Shown here one piece after another: positions 23,773 through 33,486 of a DNA stretch of 64,000 bases (position 1 is its first letter; every line of letters starts with the position of its first letter). The notes under the pieces were generated by a model that did no database searches, was not told the origin of the DNA, and worked only from the letters and a program-made list of their open reading frames with translations. This stretch comes from Bacillota bacterium (GTDB taxonomy: Bacteria > Bacillota > Clostridia > Christensenellales > Aristaeellaceae). The stretch is from positions 1 to 64,000 of the forward strand of contig JAEZQK010000030.1 of assembly GCA_023413135.1 (NCBI GenBank), given 5' to 3'. A program made the position numbers and the translations under genes.

Positions 23773-23786
23773 TATTGCGTTAAAAT
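23758..23786 (+). promoter_or_regulatory. adhE promoter
   Basis: TTGAAA (23758-23763), 17 bases, TAAAAT (23781-23786), each 5 of 6 to consensus. The leader is roughly 55 bases to the ATG. Confidence 0.65.
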
Positions 23787-23846
23787 ATTAACGAGTCAGA
23801 GAAAAGCGTTCACTGATCCCCAAATATAAAATCGGAGGCATCGCCC

Positions 23847-26519
23847 ATGGCAAAAGAGCAGGATATGAAGCTTGTAGAAAATATGATCGACAGCCTGGTA
23901 GATAAGGCACAGGAAGCGCTGAAAAGCTATATGCTCCTTGACCAAACCCAGGTGGACAAAATCGTGCACGCCATGACGCTGGCCGGGCTGGATGCGCATA
24001 TGCGCCTTGCCCAAATGGCGGTGGAGGAAACAGGCCGCGGCAACGTGGAGGACAAGGTTATCAAAAACATGTTTGCCACGGAATACGTGTGGCACAGCAT
24101 CAAAGACCTGAAAACCGTAGGCGTGGTGGATGAAAACGAGCAGGAAGGCTATATTGAGCTGGCGGAGCCGGTTGGCGTGGTGGCCGGGGTAACACCCGTC
24201 ACCAACCCCACCTCCACCACGCTGTTTAAGGCCTTGATCTGCGCTAAGGCCCGGAACCCGATCATATTTGCCTTTCACCCATCCGCCCAGAAGTGCTCCG
24301 CCGAATCCGCCCGCATTATGAGGGATGCGGCCATCGCCGCCGGCGCGCCGGAAGGCTGCGTGCAGTGGATTGAGCAGCCCTCGGTGGAGGCTACTACGGC
24401 GCTTATGCAGCACAAGGGCGTATCCCTGATCCTGGCCACCGGCGGCTCCTCCATGGTGCATTCCGCCTACAGCGCGGGAAAGCCCGCTCTGGGGGTGGGC
24501 CCTGGCAACGTGCCATGCTATATTCACCGCAAGGTTCACGTGGAGCGGGCCTGCACGGACCTGATGCTATCCAAAACGTTTGACAACGGCATGATCTGCG
24601 CCTCGGAGCAGGGCGTGATCGTGGATGAGCAGATCGCGCCCCGGTTTGAAGCCTTCATGCAGGAGAATAATTGTTATTTTCTGAGGCCCGAGGAGATTGC
24701 AAAGCTGACGGAATATATGATGCCCGCCGGCCGGGAAGGCGTCAACCCCCAGGTGGTGGGCAAGACCGCCTCGTGGATCGCCGGCCAGATTCAATTGAAT
24801 GTACCGGAGAATACGAAAATACTGATCGCCAGGCTTCCGGAGCCAAGCCGGCAGTATCCTCTTTCCCTGGAAAAGCTTTCCCCCGTGCTTGCTTACTTTG
24901 TAGTCAGGGATGAAAAGGAAGGCTTCCGCTATGCCAAGGATATGCTGGAGCTGGGCGGCCTGGGCCACTCCGCGGTGATCCATTCCGACGACGAGGAATT
25001 ATGCAAAGCCTACGGCAAAGCCATGAAGGCCGGCCGGGTCATCGCCAACGCCCCCTCTTCCCAGGGCGCCATCGGCGACATCTACAATACCAATACCCCT
25101 TCCCTCACGCTGGGCTGCGGCTCCTTCGGCCATAACTCCACCACCGCCAACGTATCCACGGTGAACCTGATCAACAAAAAGCGGGTCGCCCACCGCAGGG
25201 TGAACATGCAGTGGTTCAAAATCCCGCCGAAAATCTATTTTGAAAAGGATTCCGTGCAGTATTTAGCCCACATGCCGAATATCAGCCGGGCCTTCATCGT
25301 CACCGACCCTGTGATGGTGAAGCTTGGCTACGTGGATACGGTGCTCCATTACCTTAGAAAACGCCCGGCGTACTGCCACAGCGAAATTTTTGACCAGGTG
25401 GAGCCCGACCCCTCGGTGGAGACCATCGAGCGGGGCGTTGCGGCCATGAAAGCCTTCCAGCCGGATGTGATTATCGCCCTGGGCGGCGGTTCCGCCATGG
25501 ACGCGGCCAAGGGCATGTGGCTGTTTTACGAGTACCCGGAAACCTCCTTTGACGGGCTGCGGCTCCGTTTCCTGGATATCCGCAAGCGGGCGTTCCATTT
25601 CCCCAACCTGGGCAAAAAAGCGCAGATGGTGTGCATCCCCACCACTAGCGGAACGGGCTCCGAGGTGACCAGCTTTTCCGTGATCACCGATAAGCGGAAC
25701 GGCAACGTGAAATACCCCTTGGCGGATTATGAGCTGACGCCGGACGTAGCCATCATCGACCCCCAGTTTGTGCAGTCGCTGCCTAAAACGATTGTAGCCG
25801 ATACGGGTATGGACGTGCTTACCCATGCCATAGAGGCTTATGTATCGGTGCTGGCTTCCGACTTCACCGATGGGCTGGCCATCAAAGCCATTGAAATGAT
25901 CTTTGAATATCTGGAACGCAGCTACCTTAACCAGAGCGATACAGTAGCGCGGGAGAAAATGCACAACGCCTCCTGCATTGCGGGCATGGCCTTTACCAAC
26001 GCCTTTTTGGGCATCAACCATTCCCTGGCCCATAAGATTGGCGGCGAATTCCATGTCAGCCACGGCCGGGCCAATGCGGTGCTGCTTCCTTACGTGATCG
26101 CCTACAACGCCAAAAAGCCCGACAAGTTTGCCACATTCCCAAAATACGGCACGTACACCGCCGACAAACGGTACGCCAAAATCGCCAGGGTCCTGAATTT
26201 AAAAGGCGACACGGTGGATGAGCAGGTGAAGAGCCTGATCGCGGCCATCCGGGAGCTTACAAAGAAACTGAACATCCCTACCACACTGAAAGACCTTGGC
26301 ATCGACGAAAAGGGATTCCTTGAACGTGTGCCTGCGCTGGCCGTGCGGGCGTTTGAGGACCAGTGTACCACCGCCAACCCGGTTTATCCCAAAATACGGG
26401 ACCTGGAAAACATCCTGCTGGATGCCTATTATGGCGGCGCCCCTGCCAAAAAGCCGTCGGAACAGAAAGCACCCCAAAAGGCCGCAAAGGAAAGGGAAAA
26501 GGACCCAGTACTGGTGTAA
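23847..26519 (+). CDS. adhE: Bifunctional acetaldehyde-CoA / alcohol dehydrogenase
   Basis: 890 residues, the usual length. The N-terminal acetylating aldehyde dehydrogenase reduces acetyl-CoA to acetaldehyde. Its catalytic cysteine is C251 in DNGMICASEQ. The C-terminal iron-dependent alcohol dehydrogenase reduces acetaldehyde to ethanol, with GGGSAMDAAKGMW, DVLTHAIEAYVS and the iron histidines in HSLAHKIGGEFHVSHGRANA (about residues 724-743). It regenerates NAD+ in fermentation and forms spirosomes in relatives. CGGAGG lies eight bases before the ATG. Single-gene unit with a likely Rex operator upstream and a terminator downstream. The extra C-terminal tail is lysine- and proline-rich. Confidence 0.97.
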   Translation: MAKEQDMKLVENMIDSLVDKAQEALKSYMLLDQTQVDKIVHAMTLAGLDAHMRLAQMAVEETGRGNVEDKVIKNMFATEYVWHSIKDLKTVGVVDENEQEGYIELAEPVGVVAGVTPVTNPTSTTLFKALICAKARNPIIFAFHPSAQKCSAESARIMRDAAIAAGAPEGCVQWIEQPSVEATTALMQHKGVSLILATGGSSMVHSAYSAGKPALGVGPGNVPCYIHRKVHVERACTDLMLSKTFDNGMICASEQGVIVDEQIAPRFEAFMQENNCYFLRPEEIAKLTEYMMPAGREGVNPQVVGKTASWIAGQIQLNVPENTKILIARLPEPSRQYPLSLEKLSPVLAYFVVRDEKEGFRYAKDMLELGGLGHSAVIHSDDEELCKAYGKAMKAGRVIANAPSSQGAIGDIYNTNTPSLTLGCGSFGHNSTTANVSTVNLINKKRVAHRRVNMQWFKIPPKIYFEKDSVQYLAHMPNISRAFIVTDPVMVKLGYVDTVLHYLRKRPAYCHSEIFDQVEPDPSVETIERGVAAMKAFQPDVIIALGGGSAMDAAKGMWLFYEYPETSFDGLRLRFLDIRKRAFHFPNLGKKAQMVCIPTTSGTGSEVTSFSVITDKRNGNVKYPLADYELTPDVAIIDPQFVQSLPKTIVADTGMDVLTHAIEAYVSVLASDFTDGLAIKAIEMIFEYLERSYLNQSDTVAREKMHNASCIAGMAFTNAFLGINHSLAHKIGGEFHVSHGRANAVLLPYVIAYNAKKPDKFATFPKYGTYTADKRYAKIARVLNLKGDTVDEQVKSLIAAIRELTKKLNIPTTLKDLGIDEKGFLERVPALAVRAFEDQCTTANPVYPKIRDLENILLDAYYGGAPAKKPSEQKAPQKAAKEREKDPVLV

Positions 26520-26534
26520 TGCCACAAAGAAGAT

Positions 26535-26559
26535 GCCGTCCGGCCGGGCGGCATTTTTT
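26535..26559 (+). terminator. Rho-independent terminator of adhE
   Basis: GCCGTCC-GGCC-GGGCGGC stem (26535-26552, one G-T pair) followed by A and six Ts, 16 bases after the adhE stop. Confidence 0.85.
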
Positions 26560-26585
26560 GTATGGCGCGATCCCCTTGGGCGGGC

Positions 26586-26615
26586 TTGCCATACAGGACT
26601 TATCAGGTGTACACT
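26586..26615 (+). promoter_or_regulatory. Candidate promoter of the glutaminase-like gene
   Basis: TTGCCA (26586-26591), 18 bases, TACACT (26610-26615), located 43 bases before the ATG at 26658 and after the adhE terminator. Confidence 0.35.
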
Positions 26616-26657
26616 GTCTTTCGAACAAATGGCTATAACAAGTTTGGAGGAGTACAA

Positions 26658-28598
26658 ATGCAAACGCTGACACGCCTTCCCGCGCTGCCGCTGGTGGCCA
26701 ACGACCCTTACTTTTCCATCTGGTGCGCCACCGACCATCTGACGGACGCGGACACGACCCACTGGGCCGGGTCAAGGAAGCGCCTGTGCGGAAAACTTAC
26801 GATTGACGGAAAACCTTACCGCTACCTGGGCCGTGGCGAGGGCGAAGCCATGGAAACGGTATCCCTTGATGTTACGCCCACAGCCACCAAAAGCGTATTG
26901 CAGGCAGCCGGTGTCCGTATTTCGGTCGCCTTCACCACTCCCCTGCTTCTGGATGACCCGGATGTGCTCTCCACACCCATTACCATGATTGATATTTCCC
27001 TGGAGGCGGTGGACGGGCGCGATCATGAGGCGACCCTTTCCTTCACGGCTTATGACGAGCTGTGCTATGACGGAAATGAGCGCCCGCATATGATACAGGA
27101 TGTTTTTGATGCGGAAGGGCTTCGCGTGAGCTACATGGGGCAGCGCAGGCAAAAGCTGCTTTGCCATTCGGGAGACCATATCACCATCGATTGGGGATAC
27201 CTGTACCTGGCCTGCCGGGAGGCTGTACAATGCACGGCGGATGGTTTGGAAGCCTATGCTCCTGCAAAACTTTTGCCCGGGGAGCGGAAGGATGTTTCCC
27301 TGCTTCTGGGGTATGACGATGTATCGTCCATCAATTACTTTGGCGTTCCCACCAAGGCATGGTATGCCCGCAATGGTAAGACCCTTGTCCAGGCGCTTCA
27401 CGAATTCGACGCAGCGCACGACGCGCTGCTTAACCGCTGCGCAAGGCTGGATGAGAGCCTTATAAAGGAGGCCATGGCAAAAGGCGGCGAGGACTACACA
27501 TTGATTTGCACTGCCGCATACCGCCAATGCATTTGCGCCCATAAGCTCATTGCCGACGAGCATGGCCAGATGGTATGGCTGAGCAAGGAAAACGACTCCA
27601 ACGGCTGCATGGGCACGGTGGATGTCAGCTATCCCTCCACGCCGCTGTTTTTGAAATATAACCCGGAGCTTGTGCGAGCCATGTGCCGCCCGGTTTTGCG
27701 GTTTGCGAAGATGCCGGTGTGGACGTATGACTTTGCCCCCCATGACGTGGGCCGGTACCCGCAGGCAACCGGCCAGGTATATGGCGCCAAAAAGCGGGAA
27801 CTTACGGGCGGCGAAGTACGCAACGGCGATATACATCCAAATTATTATCTGTATCCTGGGCAGGCGGATTGCTACGAACTAAGATATCAGATGCCGGTGG
27901 AAGAGTGCGGCAATATGCTGATCATGCTCTATGCCGCTGCGGCTTTTGACGGTCAGTTCGAAATGGCCAGGGAGGATATTTCCCTGCTTGAGCAATGGGT
28001 GCAATATCTGCTGAAGTATGGTGAGGATCCGGGCGATCAATTGTGCACCGACGACTTTGCGGGGCACCTCAACCATAACATCAACCTTTCCGCCAAAGCC
28101 ATGGTCGGGGTGGCATGCTATGCAAAGCTTCTGAAGCTGCTAGGAAATTCGAAGGCCGCTTTTTATGAAGCGGAGGCCAAGCGGATGGCGGCCAGCTGGC
28201 AAAGGCGGGCAAGTGCAGGAAAGCATACAGCCCTGACCTTTGACGGACAGGGCTGGAGCATGAAGTATAACCTGGCATGGGATAAGGTATTAAAGCTTGA
28301 TCTGCTGAACGATGACTTCTACAGGCAGGAGGTCGAAAGCTACCTGCCCCGCATTAACGCGTATGGCCTGCCCCTGGATTCCAGGCGTGCATACACCAAA
28401 TCCGACTGGATCCTGTGGACTGCGGCCATGGCGGAGGATTCCGACGCATTTAATAAACTCGTCGCGCCCGTAGCCAGGTACCTGCGGAAATCAAAGACAA
28501 GGGTCCCCTTCAGTGACTGGTACGACACTGAAACGGGAAATTACATGCATTTTATTGCCCGCAGCGTTCAGGGCGGCGTATTTATGCCGCTGATCTGA
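26658..28598 (+). CDS. Glutaminase A-like protein (DUF4964/DUF5127/DUF4965/DUF1793 type)
   Basis: 646 residues. The N-terminal part (LPALPLVANDPYFSIWCATD...LTDADTTHWAG) is the beta-rich domain of this group. The C-terminal half is a six-hairpin toroid-like domain with LSKENDSNGCMGTVDVSYPSTPLF, DFAPHDVGRYPQA, MPVEECGNMLIM, SWQRRA, SWNLAWDK-like YNLAWDK and SDWYDT. Fungal relatives are called glutaminase A, but activity of bacterial members is mostly untested, and a glycosidase role is equally possible. No signal peptide is visible, so it is likely cytoplasmic. GGAGG precedes the ATG. The stop is two bases from the convergent GH39 stop. Confidence 0.82.
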   Translation: MQTLTRLPALPLVANDPYFSIWCATDHLTDADTTHWAGSRKRLCGKLTIDGKPYRYLGRGEGEAMETVSLDVTPTATKSVLQAAGVRISVAFTTPLLLDDPDVLSTPITMIDISLEAVDGRDHEATLSFTAYDELCYDGNERPHMIQDVFDAEGLRVSYMGQRRQKLLCHSGDHITIDWGYLYLACREAVQCTADGLEAYAPAKLLPGERKDVSLLLGYDDVSSINYFGVPTKAWYARNGKTLVQALHEFDAAHDALLNRCARLDESLIKEAMAKGGEDYTLICTAAYRQCICAHKLIADEHGQMVWLSKENDSNGCMGTVDVSYPSTPLFLKYNPELVRAMCRPVLRFAKMPVWTYDFAPHDVGRYPQATGQVYGAKKRELTGGEVRNGDIHPNYYLYPGQADCYELRYQMPVEECGNMLIMLYAAAAFDGQFEMAREDISLLEQWVQYLLKYGEDPGDQLCTDDFAGHLNHNINLSAKAMVGVACYAKLLKLLGNSKAAFYEAEAKRMAASWQRRASAGKHTALTFDGQGWSMKYNLAWDKVLKLDLLNDDFYRQEVESYLPRINAYGLPLDSRRAYTKSDWILWTAAMAEDSDAFNKLVAPVARYLRKSKTRVPFSDWYDTETGNYMHFIARSVQGGVFMPLI

Positions 28599-28600
28599 TA

Positions 28601-30148
28601 TTAAAGATACACCATGACCAGCGCTGTTCCCATAGGCGGCAGCGAAAGCTCCAGGGAAACTTGGCCGGCTTCCACCGGCAGCCGGAGGTCTTCCCGCTCA
28701 AGTGCACTGGCGGACATGAGCTTCGCCAATTGCCCCTCGTTTAAGTATTCTGGCTCCCCCATCTCCCTCCAGGCCTTAAGGGCGTTGGCGTGGGTCTCAT
28801 CCACACGGTACAGCTCGGCATGCACCGCCGCGCGCTCGTCAAGCCCAGTCAGTGTTAGCCGCACGGACTGGGTCTTTATGTCGTGCTGCAGCGAGTGATG
28901 GTTTACCGCCAGCAGTTGAACGGCGGAGGCTTCCTCGCTGTACATGGCGTAAACGTCCAGCGTCTCCTCGCTTAACTGCGCCTCAAACATCCGGCTGCCC
29001 AGCATATGCAAAAGCTGATATACGCGGTAGCTGGCCTTGGGGATGCCCTGCAGCGTCATCAAGCCGAATCCGCCATGGAACGCGGCGCTGGGCATGCCCC
29101 CCTCCTCAAAGATATCGGTGAAAGTCCAATAGGAATAACCCTTCACCAGGCCCATATTGTCCATGACCGTCTTTAAGATGAAAGAGGCGCCGAAGGGCCC
29201 GTCGGAGGGGAGGCCCGCCAGGCTGTTCCATTCCGTATAGTATACGGGCAGCCCTTTTGCTTCCTGAACGGCGCGGCGGGTCATTCCGGTAACGACGCCG
29301 CGGTCCACCCGCTTCCATAGCTCGCGACGGAACACCTCGTACTGCTGTGCAAGATCCTTAAGCGCTTCCTCATCCTCCGGATCCTGCTTTTTAAACAGCT
29401 CGGCAAAGTTCAGGCTGTCTTCCACGCCGTAGCCCAGCACCACATCGGTAGGATAGTGATGTGTAGAGATGAAGTCGATGGGCGTACCGCTTTCCCGGCA
29501 AAAGGCAACCATCTCGGGGATCAGCGCATTATTGCTGGTAGCGGGCCCGCCCACCTTAAGGGCCGGGTCCACCCGCTTGATGGCAGAGGCGGTATGGCGG
29601 TACAGCTTGAAATACTCCTCCATGCTGGCCGCCCAGAAGCCGCCCACGCCAGATTCCCCGCCCAGGTTCGGCTCATTCCAGACCTCAAAGAACCACTGGC
29701 GCACCTCCGCCCGGCCATAGCGGTTAATCAGGTGCCGGATCAACTGCTCAATCAGCCACTCCCAGCGCGTATAGTCATTGGGCGGGGAGATGTTGCCCTT
29801 GTAGTGGAAAACCGTGTCGTCGGAGGATTTCAAGCATTCGGGCATGAAGCCCAGCTCCACAAAGGGCTTCATTCTAATGGACAGCAGAAAGTCAAAGATG
29901 CTGTCAATGTTGGTGAAGGAGAGAATGTAATCGTTGCCCGTGCGGCTTTTTTTAATCACGCTCATATCATCGTCCAGCAATCCGTGAAAGCGAACATATT
30001 TGAAGCCCAGTTCCGTGCTGCAGCGGCGCAGCTGCGCCCTATAATCCTCCCGCAGCGCCGTGGTGGCGTGGCAGCTCCCCACGCACAGTTCCCAATAGCG
30101 CTTAACAGGCCTGGCCGGAGAATGGATGTCCAGCTTAAATGATTTCAT
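28601..30148 (-). CDS. GH39-family glycosidase (beta-xylosidase-like)
   Basis: 515 residues. A TIM-barrel retaining glycosidase with the acid/base E159 in VWNEPNLGG and the nucleophile E306 in YYTEWNS, plus FISTHHYPTD between them. A C-terminal beta-sandwich follows (VQLLAVNHHSL...VRLTLTGLDERAAVHAELYRVD). Known GH39 enzymes are beta-xylosidases and alpha-iduronidases; the linkage is unknown here. No signal peptide, so it acts on imported oligosaccharides. GGAGAAG precedes the ATG at 30148. Last gene of the transporter-LacI-GH94-GH39 unit, 23 bases after GH94. Confidence 0.9.
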   Translation of the reverse strand: MKSFKLDIHSPARPVKRYWELCVGSCHATTALREDYRAQLRRCSTELGFKYVRFHGLLDDDMSVIKKSRTGNDYILSFTNIDSIFDFLLSIRMKPFVELGFMPECLKSSDDTVFHYKGNISPPNDYTRWEWLIEQLIRHLINRYGRAEVRQWFFEVWNEPNLGGESGVGGFWAASMEEYFKLYRHTASAIKRVDPALKVGGPATSNNALIPEMVAFCRESGTPIDFISTHHYPTDVVLGYGVEDSLNFAELFKKQDPEDEEALKDLAQQYEVFRRELWKRVDRGVVTGMTRRAVQEAKGLPVYYTEWNSLAGLPSDGPFGASFILKTVMDNMGLVKGYSYWTFTDIFEEGGMPSAAFHGGFGLMTLQGIPKASYRVYQLLHMLGSRMFEAQLSEETLDVYAMYSEEASAVQLLAVNHHSLQHDIKTQSVRLTLTGLDERAAVHAELYRVDETHANALKAWREMGEPEYLNEGQLAKLMSASALEREDLRLPVEAGQVSLELSLPPMGTALVMVYL

Positions 30149-30171
30149 ATGCTTCTCCTTTTCTTTATGGA

Positions 30172-33100
30172 TCAATCAAGATAAATATCCAGGGTATCTT
30201 CGGGCAGCGCCAGCAGCGTATCCCGCTCAATCAATATCCCCGCGGGCCGGTAGCGGTTGCTACGTGGCACCCCTGGGACCTCCACCCCGCCGCAGCGCAC
30301 CCGCATATTGCCCGGGCCGCCCTTCAGGTGATAATGGAACCGCCACCGCCTGCCAAAGCATTCGTATTCCAGCGCGCATCCGTCCATGTAAATTGGCAGC
30401 ACCGGGTCGACTGCAAGGCCCCCGGCTTTTAGCGACAGGCCAAAGATGCAGGCGATCAGAGTATGCAGGAAAATGCCGGGGCCGCTGGAATACAGCCGCC
30501 AGCCGCCCCACACGCCGGCTTCCCCTGTGCGCAATCGCTCGTACTCCCGCTGGAATTCATAGCGATCCGGGAAATCACCGTCGGAGCTGCTGAAGTACAG
30601 GTTGCTTTGACGGGGCAGGGCATTGGGGATGCTTTTTGTAATCAACGGCGGAGCCACGGCCATAAGGCCCGCAAAGGCCCGGTCCATAAGGCCCAGTTTG
30701 GCCATGGCCTCCACATAGCGGATATGGGCATGAACGTATTGCAGGCCGATCTCCCGGCCCACATTGGCTGCCTGCTCCGCCCGGCGGAAAAGGCGGGCCG
30801 GGCCGCCGGTATACTGCGCCGGCCGGTCCATCAGCCGCACGCCGTCGGGGCAGGAAAGGTAACGGTCGATCTGCTCCACATTGCGCATGGCCTGGACGGG
30901 GTCAACAAGCTCCGCCAGGATGCTGCGGGTCAGCGGCAGCAGCCTGCACCGGATGCCGGTGCGGGTGTCATGGGGGTGCAAAAGCGGAAGATCCTTGTCC
31001 CCATCCCGCAAAAGAAATCCTGGAATCTGGCCATCCGGCAGCAGATATTCAGAAAATGCCTGCTCCATTTGCTCCGCCGCGCTTAAAAAACCGGCGGCCA
31101 GTTCAGGCTCCGCTGCCTTAAGCGCCTTGCCTAAAGAGCACCCCACCTGGCAGGCCAAAGCCTGGGTCCAGCTGCTGACCAGGTGCTGCTGCATGACGGG
31201 ATCCGCCGGCTGCAGCGTATCGTCCCAATCCCCGCCTGCATAGGTGAGCAGCGCGCGGCCGTCCTGAAAGCGGTCGGTCAGGTGGGCGGCGGCGCGGCGT
31301 ATATGGTCCGTAAGCGGTTCGGCCTGATCCTGGTCGGCATAGGGTACTATTTCAGAAAGGATGGCCTGATCGCCGGTTGCATGCAAATAATCCGCCACGC
31401 ACTTGAGCGGCCAAAGGAATACATCGCCGTGGCAGTTATCCGCCGCTATAGGATAGCGGTCGAACATGAACCACTGGGGCCACTGGCCGGTGACGGCCGA
31501 CTGATGGGCGAACACGCGCATCAGCACCTGCCGCGCCAGGGCAAAGTGGCCAAAGGTGCACAGCAGCTCAAAGGGCCCCTGGCACACATCCCGCGTGCCC
31601 CAGGCTGCGCCGCCGGGCTGCTCCAGCCCATGGGGGGAGGCAAAATGGATCATGGCGTTGTGCATATACCAGGGAATAAGCTCCTTAAGCCGGACAGCGT
31701 CTTCGTCATCGCTGTCAATATGCAGGGATGATGTCATCTGCTTAAGATGCATTAAAAAGGCCTGTTCCTCTAGCATGCGGTCCGCGGGTGTCTCCTTCGG
31801 AGCAAAGGGTTCCGCCTCCAGCGCCCCGTGCATTTGCAATGCAAAGCTATCCGCATGAGGTATGGACAGGCTCATCAGCGTACCATCCCGGGGTTGACCG
31901 TCCGCAAAAAACACCCGGTCGTCGGATATCCCCCACGAAGGTGCAAAGACCTGAAGATCCATATGCCAGTCCGGGTAAGGGGACGCGGCCCGGCGCTCCG
32001 GGGATGTGTTAAGGCGCAGCATCGAACCCTCCCGTATTAGATCGATATCCTGCTCCCATTCCTGCTCCCCCATTACCCACTGGCAGGTGATAAGGAAATC
32101 ATACGCCCTGTTGGCGCTGTGCACCGTGAGCACAAAGTCCGGGCTGCCGGCGCAGACGTGGGCGGTAACAGTGATCATGTCTCCATCCGGAAGAAGATAA
32201 TGCCAGGAGGTGCTGCCCACCGTCATGGCATAGGCCGCAGGCAATGTCAGCAGGCGGTAGGTCCCGTCCAGGCGGACATACAGGCGCAGGCCGCCGTGGT
32301 GCTGCAGGTTCAGTATCCCCCGGGCAGCCGAGACAGCCTTATGCAGATTTGTATTGCCGATCACGGTCTGGGCCGCGAACAGGCCATACATATAATTGGT
32401 GGAGGCCAGCATATCCGGGCGGAGGCTGTCCGGCCCCTGGGCGTTCATCAGAATGGTGCCGTGGGGCCGGCGGCAGCGCAATTCCTTGCCCGCCAGCACC
32501 ACATGGGTATGATCGCCGGTAAAAAAGCTTTGGAGCATTCCTTCCTGGGTCTCCTCCAGCCTCCACTGGGGCCATAGCCTGGCCACCTGCTCACGGCCCA
32601 TGGCGGAGCTGGCATACGGCATGCCGAAATCCGGCGAGCGGTGCATAGGCGGAACCGGCTGCCACTTAAGCTGACAGGAGTTATAGGCTGCCCAGGCTTC
32701 CTGAAGCTCCCGGGCAAGGTCCTCATCCTTCACGGCCCTATGATCGGGGCATACCAGAGCGTAGAAGGTAAGGCTCGCCTCGCCATTGAGAAGGACTGGC
32801 TCGCTTTGCAGGCCAATGTAGGCGCACTCATACTGCAGCACAGTACCGGGAAGCCCCCGCGACAGGGCCTGCGGGGGATCTCCGCGCTTGTGGGATAAGC
32901 CGAAGAACTGCGTCGCGTCGGTGCAGAAGCTGCGTACCCGGCCCTCCAGCATGCCCTGCTGCATACAGGGGAAACGGCCTCCCGTCTGGGGCAGGTTCTG
33001 CCGGGAGCGGACAATGGCCCCCTGAGGCCCTTGCAGGATGGTATGATCCAGGTACTGGGATGTGTACAGCTCATTGGTCAACACCATGTTCCGGTCCGCC

Positions 33101-33486
33101 ACGCCCAGGTCCTGGCCTAAGAGCACGTCGAAGGTACCCTCGCCCCGCAATATCACCTGCCACAGCCAGACGGTCTCGCTGGCCAGGCAAAAAATAACCT
33201 CGTAGTCTACACCAAGCGCATGACCGCTTTGCCGAAGGGAATAATCGCCGCTTTCCGTAAGCGGGGCGGCAGACAGGCCTATCAGCGGCGCAGCCTGGGG
33301 CTTTAAGCCATCCAGCCGGCGCAGGTAAAGCTGATTCACCGAGCCGGCCAGGGGGCTGCCCACGAAACCGTTCAGCAGCAGGCCGTCATGGGAAAGGGCG
33401 CATATGTCACCCGAGGGAAAAAATGAAAAACAGCTTTTGCCGCGGGTAAAGGTGATAACCTCCCGTGGGGGCGCAAGCAGCGTCAT
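30172..33486 (-). CDS. GH94-like glycoside phosphorylase (size of 1,2-beta-oligoglucan phosphorylases)
   Basis: 1104 residues. An N-terminal beta-sandwich precedes an alpha/alpha toroid. GGDWDD near residue 750 sits where GH94 phosphorylases have the catalytic aspartate (DWND in cellobiose phosphorylase), and FEYECFGRRWRFHY-like closing strands end the protein. Length near 1100 is that of 1,2-beta-oligoglucan phosphorylases rather than the roughly 800-residue cellobiose enzymes, but the exact substrate is inference. No signal peptide. GGAGG lies eight bases before the ATG, which overlaps the lacI stop by four bases. Phosphorolysis in the cytoplasm would save ATP. Confidence 0.75.
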   Translation of the reverse strand: MTLLAPPREVITFTRGKSCFSFFPSGDICALSHDGLLLNGFVGSPLAGSVNQLYLRRLDGLKPQAAPLIGLSAAPLTESGDYSLRQSGHALGVDYEVIFCLASETVWLWQVILRGEGTFDVLLGQDLGVADRNMVLTNELYTSQYLDHTILQGPQGAIVRSRQNLPQTGGRFPCMQQGMLEGRVRSFCTDATQFFGLSHKRGDPPQALSRGLPGTVLQYECAYIGLQSEPVLLNGEASLTFYALVCPDHRAVKDEDLARELQEAWAAYNSCQLKWQPVPPMHRSPDFGMPYASSAMGREQVARLWPQWRLEETQEGMLQSFFTGDHTHVVLAGKELRCRRPHGTILMNAQGPDSLRPDMLASTNYMYGLFAAQTVIGNTNLHKAVSAARGILNLQHHGGLRLYVRLDGTYRLLTLPAAYAMTVGSTSWHYLLPDGDMITVTAHVCAGSPDFVLTVHSANRAYDFLITCQWVMGEQEWEQDIDLIREGSMLRLNTSPERRAASPYPDWHMDLQVFAPSWGISDDRVFFADGQPRDGTLMSLSIPHADSFALQMHGALEAEPFAPKETPADRMLEEQAFLMHLKQMTSSLHIDSDDEDAVRLKELIPWYMHNAMIHFASPHGLEQPGGAAWGTRDVCQGPFELLCTFGHFALARQVLMRVFAHQSAVTGQWPQWFMFDRYPIAADNCHGDVFLWPLKCVADYLHATGDQAILSEIVPYADQDQAEPLTDHIRRAAAHLTDRFQDGRALLTYAGGDWDDTLQPADPVMQQHLVSSWTQALACQVGCSLGKALKAAEPELAAGFLSAAEQMEQAFSEYLLPDGQIPGFLLRDGDKDLPLLHPHDTRTGIRCRLLPLTRSILAELVDPVQAMRNVEQIDRYLSCPDGVRLMDRPAQYTGGPARLFRRAEQAANVGREIGLQYVHAHIRYVEAMAKLGLMDRAFAGLMAVAPPLITKSIPNALPRQSNLYFSSSDGDFPDRYEFQREYERLRTGEAGVWGGWRLYSSGPGIFLHTLIACIFGLSLKAGGLAVDPVLPIYMDGCALEYECFGRRWRFHYHLKGGPGNMRVRCGGVEVPGVPRSNRYRPAGILIERDTLLALPEDTLDIYLD

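Noticed and set aside
26562..26657. Upstream start for the glutaminase-like gene
   Set aside because: The extension would begin just past the adhE terminator and cover the promoter candidate. GGAGG sits correctly before the ATG at 26658.
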